The notes beneath the pieces are model-generated. The model ran no database searches and was not told the DNA's origin. It worked only from the letters and a program-made list of their open reading frames with translations. Position numbers and translations under genes: made by a program. Below, in pieces: positions 49,886 through 58,705 of a stretch of DNA of 64,000 nucleotides; the first letter of the stretch is position 1, and every line of letters begins with the position of its first letter. Source of the DNA: Mycolicibacterium peregrinum. GTDB taxonomy: Bacteria > Actinomycetota > Actinomycetes > Mycobacteriales > Mycobacteriaceae. Location of the stretch: assembly GCF_002102345.1 (NCBI RefSeq), contig NZ_LQPP01000046.1:62001-126000 (forward strand). The letters are read 5' to 3'.

Positions 49886-52773
49886 ACCGTCGTTGTCGGT
49901 ATCGGCGCGGTGTTGTCGTCGGTCTCGCCTCCGGCTGTCTTGCGGGCACGCTCCTCGCGACCACGCCTGGTGATCTCAAAAGTGTTGAGCGGCCACCAGA
50001 ACCAGCGACCCAGCGCCGCCGCGATGGACGGTGTCATGAACGAGCGCACGATCAGTGTGTCCACTACCAGGCCGATGCCGATCGTCATACCGAGTTGGCC
50101 GACCACCCGCAGATCACTCACGATCATCGACATCATGGTGAAGGCGAACACCAGGCCGGCCGCGGTGACGACACGTCCGGTGGCCCCGATGCCGCGGATG
50201 ATCCCGGTATTGAGCCCGGCGTGTATCTCTTCCCTGAAGCGCGAGACCACCAACAGGTTGTAGTCCGAACCCACCGCCAGCAGGATCACCATCGACAGCG
50301 GGATCACGATCCACTGGACGCCCAGGCCCAGGATGTCCTGCCAGAGCAACACCGACAAGCCACACGCCGTTCCCAGAGAAGCGGCCACGGTGCCCACGAT
50401 CACCATGGCGGCCACCACACTTCGGGTGATGATCAGCATGATGCTGAAAATGAGGACCATCGCCGCGATCACGACGATCATGAGATCGGTTACCACGCCA
50501 TCCTGCATGTCGCTGTACATCGATGCGGTACCGGCGAGCGAAACCTTCGCACTGGCCAGCGGGGTGCCCTTGAGCGCATCGGCGACAACACCTTTGAGGT
50601 CGCGGACATGTTCGATACCGTCCACCGAGGCCGGGTCGCCCTGGTGGGTGATGATCATTCGGACCGCCTTGCCATCGGGCGACATGAACATCTTGACCGC
50701 ACGGTTGAAGTCAGGGTTCTCGAACACATCCGGAGGCAGGTAGAACATGTCGTCGTTCTTGGCCTGATCGAAGTACAGGCCGATCTCCGTTGCGCCCTTC
50801 GCCGCCTCCTGTTGCGCGGCCTGGGTACCGGCCATGGTGCTGTGCGTCGCGATCATGAAGTCTCGCATCCGCTTCATCGTTCCGATGGTGTCCTGCAACA
50901 CCGGCAACATCTGCGGCATCAGCTGATCCATGCGGTCCATGTCGACTGTCAGGCCCTGCATTTCATCGGTCAATTTGTCGATACCGTCGAGGGTGTCGAA
51001 GATCGACCGCATCGACTGGCACATCGGGATGTCGAAGCAGTGCGGCTCCCAGTACAGGTAGTTGCGCAGCGGCCGGAAGAAATCGTCGAAATTGGCCAGG
51101 TTGTCCCGCATCTCCTTGGTCGCTTCCACCATCTCGTGGGTCCGGCCCACCATGCTGTGGGTGGTTTCGGTGAGCTCCTTGGTGATGGCGTACATGCGTT
51201 CCATGCTGGCGACGGTCTTGCTCATCTCGTCGGCCTGTTCGAGCATCTGCGCCGAGTTGTCGTTGTTGAACTTCGCCGACTGCAGCGTGCTGGCATTCTG
51301 CGCGCCGAGCAGGAACGGGATCGAGCTGTGCTCGATCGGGGCACCCAACGGGCGGGTGATGGTCTGCACCCGTTCGATTCCCCGCATGTGCATCACGTTC
51401 TTGGCGACCTTTTCGATCACCAGCATGTCCGAGGGGGTGCGCAGGTCATGATCCGCTTCGAGCATCAGCAACTCGGGGTTCATCCGGGCTTGCGAGAAGT
51501 GCCGATCAGCAACGCCCATGGCCAGGTTCGCCGGCATGTCAGCGGGGGTGAACTGCTTGTCGTTGTATTGCGGCACATAGGTCATCAGGGCTGCGAAGCC
51601 GATGACGGCGATCAGGCTGGTGACGAAGACGATGGGGATCGGCCAGCGAACCACCGACGTGCCGACCTTGCGCCACCCCGGCGACGCGATCTTGTGCTTG
51701 GGATCGAGCAGGCCGAACTTCGACGCGATGGTCAGCACGGCAGGTGCCAACGTCAGTCCGGCGATGATGATCACCAGAACTGAGATGGCGCAGGGCAGAC
51801 CCATGGTCTGGAAGTAGGGCAGCGTGGTCATGGTGAGACACAGGCAGGCCCCGACGATCGTCAAACCGGAGCCGAGGATGACGTGCGATACGCCGCTGTA
51901 GGCGACATAGAACGCATCCTCGCGGTCCAGGCCCTTCGATCTCTCCTCGTGATATCGGCCGAGGAGGAATATCACGTAATCGGTGCCTGCGGCCAGGGCC
52001 AGCATGGTCACCATGCTCACCGCGTACGGGGTCAGTCCGATGATGTTCAGGTAGCCGGCCGCAGCCGTAACACCCTGTGCGGCAAACAGTTCCAGAAGGA
52101 TGACAACCATCGATACGAGCAGCGTCACGACGGAGCGGTACACCGCGAGCAGCATCACGATGATGACGCCGACCGACACCAACTCCATTTTCGCCATACT
52201 TTGATGGCCTGCCACGCTGGTATCAGCGTTGAGCACGCTGTTTCCGGCGACGTGGGCCGAGGTACCCGGCGGGGCGGGTACCGAGGCCACGATGTCACGC
52301 ACCGCGGCCACGGACTCGTGGCTCTTGCTGGTGCCCTGGTCCCCGGCAAGGAAGATCTGGACATAGGCCGACTTACCGTCCACACTCTGCGAGCCCGCCG
52401 CGGTCATCGGGTCGCTCCAGAAGTCCTGAACGTTCTGGACGTGCGCGGTATCGGCCTTCAGTTTCGCGACGATCTCGTCGTAGTACTTGTGCGCGGCCGC
52501 ACCGACCGGTTCGTCGCTCTCCAGCACCACCATCGCTGAGGAGTCCGAATCGTACTGCTGAAACACCTTGCCGATGTTCAGCATCGCCTTATAGGAGTCC
52601 GAGCTGGTGGGGCTCAGCGGTACCGACCGGGATGCGGCGACCTCGTCGAGTGACGGGACAAGAGATCCCAAGGCAACCGTGAGAAGTACCCAGAACACGA
52701 TGATCGGCAGCGAGAAAATCCGGACCATGTGGCCCAGGAACGGGCGATGGGATTTCGAGTGCGCGTTGCTCAT
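49882..52773 (-). CDS. MmpL family RND transporter (second)
   Basis: This encodes 963 residues. The layout is the same as the MmpL at 32.7-35.6 kb: first helix near 16-37, the two proton-relay Asp-Tyr motifs in GTDYVIFLLGRYHEERS and GSDYNLLVVSRFREE, a second periplasmic domain with PHCFDIPMC and a helical hairpin segment. The two MmpLs share many identical stretches, so they are paralogues. The ATG at 52773 overlaps the mmpS stop (ATGA), and its stop overlaps the tetR start. Probable role is export of a lipid, siderophore or drug. Confidence 0.92.
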   Translation of the reverse strand: MSNAHSKSHRPFLGHMVRIFSLPIIVFWVLLTVALGSLVPSLDEVAASRSVPLSPTSSDSYKAMLNIGKVFQQYDSDSSAMVVLESDEPVGAAAHKYYDEIVAKLKADTAHVQNVQDFWSDPMTAAGSQSVDGKSAYVQIFLAGDQGTSKSHESVAAVRDIVASVPAPPGTSAHVAGNSVLNADTSVAGHQSMAKMELVSVGVIIVMLLAVYRSVVTLLVSMVVILLELFAAQGVTAAAGYLNIIGLTPYAVSMVTMLALAAGTDYVIFLLGRYHEERSKGLDREDAFYVAYSGVSHVILGSGLTIVGACLCLTMTTLPYFQTMGLPCAISVLVIIIAGLTLAPAVLTIASKFGLLDPKHKIASPGWRKVGTSVVRWPIPIVFVTSLIAVIGFAALMTYVPQYNDKQFTPADMPANLAMGVADRHFSQARMNPELLMLEADHDLRTPSDMLVIEKVAKNVMHMRGIERVQTITRPLGAPIEHSSIPFLLGAQNASTLQSAKFNNDNSAQMLEQADEMSKTVASMERMYAITKELTETTHSMVGRTHEMVEATKEMRDNLANFDDFFRPLRNYLYWEPHCFDIPMCQSMRSIFDTLDGIDKLTDEMQGLTVDMDRMDQLMPQMLPVLQDTIGTMKRMRDFMIATHSTMAGTQAAQQEAAKGATEIGLYFDQAKNDDMFYLPPDVFENPDFNRAVKMFMSPDGKAVRMIITHQGDPASVDGIEHVRDLKGVVADALKGTPLASAKVSLAGTASMYSDMQDGVVTDLMIVVIAAMVLIFSIMLIITRSVVAAMVIVGTVAASLGTACGLSVLLWQDILGLGVQWIVIPLSMVILLAVGSDYNLLVVSRFREEIHAGLNTGIIRGIGATGRVVTAAGLVFAFTMMSMIVSDLRVVGQLGMTIGIGLVVDTLIVRSFMTPSIAAALGRWFWWPLNTFEITRRGREERARKTAGGETDDNTAPIPTTTV

Positions 52774-53198
52774 ACGGATTTCACCAAGCAGTAGATGAAC
52801 GGTTTGAAGGTGTCGGTACTCGTCCGGTCGTCGCGCACGTCGTCGTCGACAGTCACCCGGCACCCGAGGTCTGTGACGTCGCGTTCGCCCTGAGCCATGA
52901 TGTTGGCCGACATGGACGGCAGCGTCGTCACGATCGTGAAAGACCAGGGCAGCGGCGCATTTTCGATGAGGTTCGGTTGACCGTATTCGTCGAGATAGTT
53001 GATGTTCGCCGTGCCTCCGGAGCCGGTGATCTCGTACTTGATGTGCTTCGGATTGAAGTTCTCGGTGATTCCGGAGCCTTCTGCCAAGTTCGGTCCCGGC
53101 TGCCCGCCATCCCGAATTCGAAGGATCGCATACGCGCCCAACGCGACGACCACCACCAGCACCAGCGGTATCCACGCTTTTTTGAGCAACCGGACCAC
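52770..53198 (-). CDS. MmpS family accessory protein (second)
   Basis: This encodes 142 residues. A short basic MVRLLKK precedes a membrane helix (AWIPLVLVVVVALGAYAIL), then the periplasmic beta-sandwich with YEITGSGGTANINYLD, APLPWSFTIVTTLPSMSANIMAQG and the C-terminal IYCLVKSV. The two cysteines (in LGCRVTVDD and at the C-terminus) fit the usual disulfide. It partners the MmpL encoded downstream; the genes overlap by four bases. A palindrome 42 bases upstream is the likely operator. Confidence 0.9.
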   Translation of the reverse strand: MVRLLKKAWIPLVLVVVVALGAYAILRIRDGGQPGPNLAEGSGITENFNPKHIKYEITGSGGTANINYLDEYGQPNLIENAPLPWSFTIVTTLPSMSANIMAQGERDVTDLGCRVTVDDDVRDDRTSTDTFKPFIYCLVKSV

Positions 53199-53239
53199 AG
53201 TTGCGCCTCCCCGACCTGCTGTTCACTAATTGACCCAGA

Positions 53240-53255
53240 CGGAACTCAAGTTCCG
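53240..53255. promoter_or_regulatory. Palindrome upstream of mmpS (TetR operator candidate)
   Basis: CGGAACT-CA-AGTTCCG has perfect 7-base arms. It lies 41 bases upstream of the mmpS start and overlaps a TTGAGT element that could serve as the -35 box. The operon's own TetR is the obvious binder. Confidence 0.55.
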
Positions 53256-53310
53256 CCTAAGAGGATGCTGAGCACTGTACCCGAGTCAGGACCGGCCGAC
53301 GACTCGACGC

Positions 53311-53979
53311 CTAATTCGCCAGAAACCGCTCGAGGCCGGCGATCACGATGTCGAGGTTGAAGTCGAAGTCCTGGGCTGCGGTCCCCGCGACGCCACGATC
53401 GGCGACGACACCACTGAGCAGCGGGAAGTCGCTCGACGGAAGGTCTTTCAACGCCCGAACCACCTCGGGCGTCTGATGGTGCAGCCGAGACCCTGCCGAA
53501 CCCAGCACATCGTGCGCGGCCGACATCGCAAGCCCCGACACCAAGGTGAGCACGCGGCCGGCGTCGTCGGTTCCGAATCCCGCCGCGGTCAGTGTCCGCA
53601 GCACCTGCTCGGCCAGCGCCAGACTCGCGGCCCCACCGGTACCGCTCAACCGGAAGCTGGTCGCCGTCACACCGAGCTTGAGCACACCCTGGCGGATCGC
53701 GCTTCCGTAAGCCCGCAGAATCTCCTGCCAGCTCGCGTCTTCGGGCAACTCGATCGAGCGCAACTCGGCCTCGAACAGGTCGGCCACCACCAGCTCGAGC
53801 AGGCCGTCGCGGTCACCGACGTAGTAGTGCAGCGTCGTGCGGTCCACCCCGAGCGCATCGGCAACCGCCTGCATCGTCAACGCACCCGGCGGGATCGCAC
53901 GCGCCGCGGCGACGATCTGCTGCTGATCGATCCGCGGTGGGCGGCCGCGCCCCCGGCGGGGCGCGTTTCCGGTGGTCAC
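53311..53979 (-). CDS. TetR-family transcriptional regulator
   Basis: This encodes 222 residues. A basic N-terminus (RRGRGRPPRI) leads into an HTH with ALTMQAVADALGVDRTTLHYYVGDRDGLLELV (about 34-65), the TetR_C (tetracyclin repressor-like C-terminal) class. The GTG start at 53979 lies seven bases after TAGAAT, suggesting a leaderless message. It diverges from the amine-dehydrogenase-like gene, which is its probable target. Confidence 0.87.
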   Translation of the reverse strand: MTTGNAPRRGRGRPPRIDQQQIVAAARAIPPGALTMQAVADALGVDRTTLHYYVGDRDGLLELVVADLFEAELRSIELPEDASWQEILRAYGSAIRQGVLKLGVTATSFRLSGTGGAASLALAEQVLRTLTAAGFGTDDAGRVLTLVSGLAMSAAHDVLGSAGSRLHHQTPEVVRALKDLPSSDFPLLSGVVADRGVAGTAAQDFDFNLDIVIAGLERFLAN

Positions 53980-54080
53980 ATGCGCAATTCTAGTTGCTCA
54001 CGACGCCGGCAACGCACCACTCTTCCTTTTTTCTCACGGTCGTGGAAAACTTCCGGAAACCGAGCAAGGGAGCCGCTGCC

Positions 54081-55145
54081 GTGTCACAAACTTCGCCATA
54101 CCGGGTCGTCCAGTGGACGACGGGAAACGTCGGGAAGAGTTCGGTGGCGGCCATCGCCCGCAACCCGAACCTGGAACTGGTGGGCTGCTACGCGTGGTCG
54201 CCGGACAAGTCCGGAAAAGACGTCGGCGACCTCGTCGGCATCGAGCCCCTCGGGGTCGCGGCCACCAATGACGTGCAGGCACTGCTGGCCCTCAAACCGG
54301 ACGTCGTGGTCTACAACCCCATGTGGATCGACGTCGACGAACTCGTCGAAATCCTTTCCGCCGGAATCAATGTCGTGGCGACGGCCTCATTCATCACCGG
54401 ACACAATCAGGGCGAGGGCCGCGACCGCATCGTCGAGGCCTGCCGCAAGGGCGGCTCGACGATGTTCGGATCGGGCATCAGCCCCGGCTATGTCAACCAG
54501 TTGGCCGTCGTGGCCGCCGGCATCTGCGACCGGGTGGACAAGGTCACGGTCAACGAGGCCGCCGACACCACCTTCTACGACTCACCGGAAACCGAGAAGC
54601 CGGTCGGGTTCGGCCAGCCCATCGACCATCCCGACCTGCAAGCCATGACCGCCCATGGCACCGGGGTCTTCGGCGAGGCGGTGCGGATGATCGGCGACGC
54701 ACTCGGTATCGAGTTCGACGAAGTTCGTTGCGACGCCGAATACGCCCAGACCACAGAGGATCTCGACCTCGGCTCATGGACGATTCCGGCGGGCGGCGTC
54801 GCCGGTGTGTTCGTCAGCTGGAAGGGCATCATCGGCGATACCACCCGTGTCGAGCTCACCTTGCGCTGGCGCAAAGGCCAGACGTTGGAACCGGATTGGC
54901 AGATCGATCAGGACGGGTGGGTCATCGAGGTCGCGGGCCGACCGACCGTGACGATGAAGGTCGGCTTCCTGCCGCCACCGGATTTCGAGGCCACCACCCT
55001 GGAGGAATTCATGGTGCTCGGACACATCATGACCGCCACTCCCCCGATCAACGCGATTCCCGCGGTGGTCAACGCCGCACCCGGCATCGTCACCTACAAC
55101 GATCTTCCGTTGATCCTGCCGCGCGGTGTGGTGCCGACGGGCTAG
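54081..55145 (+). CDS. NAD(P)H-dependent amine dehydrogenase-like / DapB-fold oxidoreductase
   Basis: This encodes 354 residues from GTG 54081, with AAGGGAG about 9 bases upstream. A Rossmann start YRVVQWTTGNVGKSSVAAIARNPNLELVGCYAWSPDKSGKDVG (read in parts) matches the dihydrodipicolinate reductase-like family that includes 2,4-diaminopentanoate dehydrogenase. The central FITGHNQGEGRDRIVEAC and MFGSGISPGYVNQ motifs are also typical. The substrate is unknown; mycobacteria have many paralogues. Divergence from a TetR gene suggests inducible expression. Confidence 0.78.
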   Translation: MSQTSPYRVVQWTTGNVGKSSVAAIARNPNLELVGCYAWSPDKSGKDVGDLVGIEPLGVAATNDVQALLALKPDVVVYNPMWIDVDELVEILSAGINVVATASFITGHNQGEGRDRIVEACRKGGSTMFGSGISPGYVNQLAVVAAGICDRVDKVTVNEAADTTFYDSPETEKPVGFGQPIDHPDLQAMTAHGTGVFGEAVRMIGDALGIEFDEVRCDAEYAQTTEDLDLGSWTIPAGGVAGVFVSWKGIIGDTTRVELTLRWRKGQTLEPDWQIDQDGWVIEVAGRPTVTMKVGFLPPPDFEATTLEEFMVLGHIMTATPPINAIPAVVNAAPGIVTYNDLPLILPRGVVPTG

Positions 55146-55301
55146 CCGAGTCAGGACGGGCCCGGCCGACACAGTGTAATGACGGGCCATATTTCACTGA
55201 CACTTTGCAGCGCCTGAACGCGTGCTCCTCACCCCAGGATTGGTCCATCCGTCGAACGCAACCGACGGCATCGATCAACGACGATTGAGGAGACCCGAAC
55301 C

Positions 55302-58300
55302 GTGGACTCGTTGCGCGCCAACCCCATTGCGCCCGATATGCAGGATCAGCAGGCCGGGGTTGTGGTACCCAGCCGGCTACTCGAAGCCAAGGCGCTCAAC
55401 GATCTGATGGGCGATGCCGTCGAGGTGAATCTCGACTGGACCGACGACGGGGACGGGCGGCTGAACTTTGCACTCGCAGCCCTCGAGCCGGTGCCGCTGC
55501 GCCGGATGCTGCCCGCGCTGCAGAGCATGGACCTGGAGGTCCTGGAGGAACAGGCGGGTACCTGGACCAGGCCGGACGGGCGCGTCTGCCACGTCTACCA
55601 CCTGCTCTTGCAGCCCGGTCCCGACGTCGTCGACGCGGTGGCCCAGCCGCAGGACGACACCGTCGACCGCATCCGCGAGACCTTCCGGGCGATGTGGGCG
55701 GGCCGCGTCGAATCGGACGGATTCAATGCGCTGCTACTGCGGGCTGCCCTGAGCTGGCGACAGGTGACCGTGCTGCGCAGCTACAGCCGCTACCTTCGGC
55801 AGCTGCCGATGCCCTACGGCCAGACGCGCATCCAACGGGTCCTGCTGGACAACCCGGCGGCCACGCGCGCACTGCTGGATCTGTTCGAGGCCCGCTTCGA
55901 CCGCACCGAACAACCCGCCGACAGCCCCCACCGCATTTCCCGCATCGCAGCGGCCGAGCAGCAGCTGGCCACCGAGATCGATCAGGTGCTGCACATCGAC
56001 GCCGACCGGATCCTGCGCGCGTACCACAATCTGATCAACGCCACGGTACGCACCAACGCGTTCGCGCCCGATGCCCTCACGGTCTGGGCGCCCTATCTGG
56101 TCCACAAACTCGATGCTCGGTCCGTCGACGAGCTGCCACAGCCACGTCCGTTTTCCGAAATCTTCGTGTACTCACCGGAATTCGAGGGCCTGCATCTCCG
56201 CTTCGGGCTGGTGGCACGCGGCGGGCTCCGTTGGTCCGACCGCCACGACGACTACCGCACCGAGGTCCTGGGACTGGTGAAGGCACAGGCCGTCAAGAAC
56301 GCGATGATCGTTCCGGTCGGAGCCAAGGGCGTATTCGTCGTCAAGGCCCGCGCCGCGGCGGGCCAATCCCCTCGTGTTCAGGGGCTGCGGAGCTATCGGC
56401 AGTTCATCGCCGCACTGCTCGACGTGGTCGACAAGACCGCCCCGACGGATTCCGAAGATCGGCCCCGCTTCGGCGGAGTGGTGTGCCACGACGGGCCCGA
56501 CCCCTACCTCGTTGTGGCCGCGGACAAGGGCACCGCCACATTCTCCGATTCCGCCAATGCGGTGGCGCTCGACCGCGGTTACTGGATGGGCGACGCCTTC
56601 GCCTCCGGCGGCTCGGCCGGCTACGACCACAAGGCGATGGGCATCACCGCTCGCGGCGCCTGGGTCAGCGGCGACACCCACCTGGCCGAACTCGGTATCG
56701 ATTCGGCGACCGATGAGTTCACCGCTGTCGGCGTCGGCGACATGAGCGGGGACGTCTTCGGCAATGGCATGCTGCTGCGTCCCGGCTTGCGCCTGGTGGC
56801 CGCGTTCGATCACCGGCACATCTTCATCGACCCGCAGCCCGACACCGTGCCGGCCCGCAAAGAACGCCAACGGCTGTTCGAACTGTCCCAGTCGTCGTGG
56901 GATGACTATGACCGTGCTGTGATCAGCCCGGGCGGAGGGGTGTGGCCGCGGACCGCGAAAACCATTGCCACCACACCGCAGATGCGCGCCGCGCTCGGCA
57001 TCGACGACGACCAGACCCGGGTGACTCCCAGCCAATTGATCAGCCATATCCTGCGCGCGCCGGTGGACTTGTTGTTCAACGGTGGAATCGGCACCTACAT
57101 CAAGGCCCGCGACGAACAGCACTCCGACATCGCCGACAAGGTGAACGATCCGGTGCGGGTGGACGCCGAGGACGTCCGAGCCCAGGTGATCGTCGAGGGC
57201 GGCAACCTCGGGCTGTCCCAGCGCGCCCGAATCGCCTACGCACGGCGCGGCGGCCTGGTGAACACCGATGCCATCGACAACGCGGCCGGAGTGGACTGCT
57301 CGGATCACGAGGTCAACATCAAGATCCTGCTGGACTCCGCCACCCGGTCCGGCCTGATCACGGGTAGCGCACGCAATCGACTGCTCGCCGACATGACCGA
57401 CGAAGTCGCGCAGCTCGTCCTGGCCAACAACCGGGCGCACAATCGTCTGCTCAGCGATGCCCGCTCCAACGCCACCCAGATGGTCGACGTGCACGCCCGG
57501 ATGACGGCGGACCTGGAGGCCCGACGCGGGTTACACCGATCCCGCGAAAACATGCCCAGCCCAGAGGAATTCGCTGACCTGGCCAAGGACGGTCGTGGCC
57601 TTGCCGCGCCACAGCTGGCCACCTTGATGGCGCACGTGAAGCTCGACCTCAAGGCTGACCTGCTCGCCGGCGAGACGTTCGACGACCCATACTTCGTCGC
57701 GCTGCTGACCCGGTACTTCCCGCCGACATTGCGGCGCCAACTCGGCGAACCACTGCCCGAGCATCCGCTCCGTCGGGAGATCATCACCACCTCGATCGTC
57801 AACCGCGTGCTGGCCACCTCGGGGCTGACCTTCGCGTTCCGACTCTCCGAGGAAACCGGCGCGGCCCCAGCCGATATCGTGCGGGCTCATGCCGTGGCGT
57901 CCGAGGTTTTCGACCTCGACACACTCTGGTCCGACATCTATGCCGCCGACCTCTCGCCCGCGCTGACGAATGCGATGGTCATCGAAGGCCGGCGTCTCCT
58001 CGACCGGGCCGCCCGATGGTTCTTGCTCAACCGGCCGCAACCGCTCGAAATCGACACCGAGATCACCCGATTCAGCAACCAGCTGGCGATGCTGCACGGA
58101 CAGCTCGGATCGATGTTGCGAGGCCAGGAGCGTGCCACCGTCTTGTCGGCACACGACGACCTGGTGGCTCGCGGCGTACCAGGCAACATCGCCCATCGGA
58201 TCAGCGAATCCCTCTATGCGTTCAGCCTTCTGGACATCATCGAAGTCGCTCATGTCCACGGAGAGGACGCGACCCAACTGGCCAGGATCTACTTCGAACT

Positions 58301-58613
58301 GTCGGACCGGCTGGGAGTGGATCGGCTACTGCTGGCGGTGTCGTCGCTTCCGCGGGGCGGCCGCTGGCATGCCCAGGCCCGGCTGGCCCTTCGGGAAGAC
58401 CTGTACCGCTCATTACGCGATCTCACGATCGAGGTCACCAAGCACGGGCTCGAGGGCGACAAGGCCGCATGCAGCATCCGCGACTTCGAGGCCTACAACC
58501 GGCCGCGCCTGGACCGGGCCAAACGCACGCTGGACGAGTTCCTCGACTCTGCCGAGCCCGACCTGGCGGTGTTGTCGGTGGCATCGGCCCAGCTGCGCCG
58601 GCTGCATCGATGA
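55302..58613 (+). CDS. NAD-dependent glutamate dehydrogenase, short (L115-like) form
   Basis: This encodes 1103 residues from GTG 55302 (GAGGAGA upstream). The catalytic core reads GGLRWSDRHDDYRTEVLGLVKAQAVKNAMIVPVGAKGVF near 307-345, then the NAD region FNGGIGTYIKA and EGGNLGLSQRARI. Mycobacterial large GDHs (L180, ~1600 residues) have a long N-terminal regulatory part; here only ~200 residues precede the core, so this is the shorter class. It deaminates glutamate to 2-oxoglutarate with NAD. The frame is intact and not truncated by mutation; the first residues look like a natural start. Confidence 0.87.
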   Translation: MDSLRANPIAPDMQDQQAGVVVPSRLLEAKALNDLMGDAVEVNLDWTDDGDGRLNFALAALEPVPLRRMLPALQSMDLEVLEEQAGTWTRPDGRVCHVYHLLLQPGPDVVDAVAQPQDDTVDRIRETFRAMWAGRVESDGFNALLLRAALSWRQVTVLRSYSRYLRQLPMPYGQTRIQRVLLDNPAATRALLDLFEARFDRTEQPADSPHRISRIAAAEQQLATEIDQVLHIDADRILRAYHNLINATVRTNAFAPDALTVWAPYLVHKLDARSVDELPQPRPFSEIFVYSPEFEGLHLRFGLVARGGLRWSDRHDDYRTEVLGLVKAQAVKNAMIVPVGAKGVFVVKARAAAGQSPRVQGLRSYRQFIAALLDVVDKTAPTDSEDRPRFGGVVCHDGPDPYLVVAADKGTATFSDSANAVALDRGYWMGDAFASGGSAGYDHKAMGITARGAWVSGDTHLAELGIDSATDEFTAVGVGDMSGDVFGNGMLLRPGLRLVAAFDHRHIFIDPQPDTVPARKERQRLFELSQSSWDDYDRAVISPGGGVWPRTAKTIATTPQMRAALGIDDDQTRVTPSQLISHILRAPVDLLFNGGIGTYIKARDEQHSDIADKVNDPVRVDAEDVRAQVIVEGGNLGLSQRARIAYARRGGLVNTDAIDNAAGVDCSDHEVNIKILLDSATRSGLITGSARNRLLADMTDEVAQLVLANNRAHNRLLSDARSNATQMVDVHARMTADLEARRGLHRSRENMPSPEEFADLAKDGRGLAAPQLATLMAHVKLDLKADLLAGETFDDPYFVALLTRYFPPTLRRQLGEPLPEHPLRREIITTSIVNRVLATSGLTFAFRLSEETGAAPADIVRAHAVASEVFDLDTLWSDIYAADLSPALTNAMVIEGRRLLDRAARWFLLNRPQPLEIDTEITRFSNQLAMLHGQLGSMLRGQERATVLSAHDDLVARGVPGNIAHRISESLYAFSLLDIIEVAHVHGEDATQLARIYFELSDRLGVDRLLLAVSSLPRGGRWHAQARLALREDLYRSLRDLTIEVTKHGLEGDKAACSIRDFEAYNRPRLDRAKRTLDEFLDSAEPDLAVLSVASAQLRRLHR

Positions 58614-58705
58614 ACTCGTAACCAACCCACCGAAAACCTCATCCGGCGGCCGATTCCGCGGTTAGCATCCAGCCAATCGCGGGATCGGCGCACCAGGGGA
58701 AACAC

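Noticed and set aside
56172..57494. 440-residue frame opposite the glutamate dehydrogenase
   Set aside because: It is antisense to the conserved catalytic core of the GDH and has no ribosome-binding site or recognisable motif.
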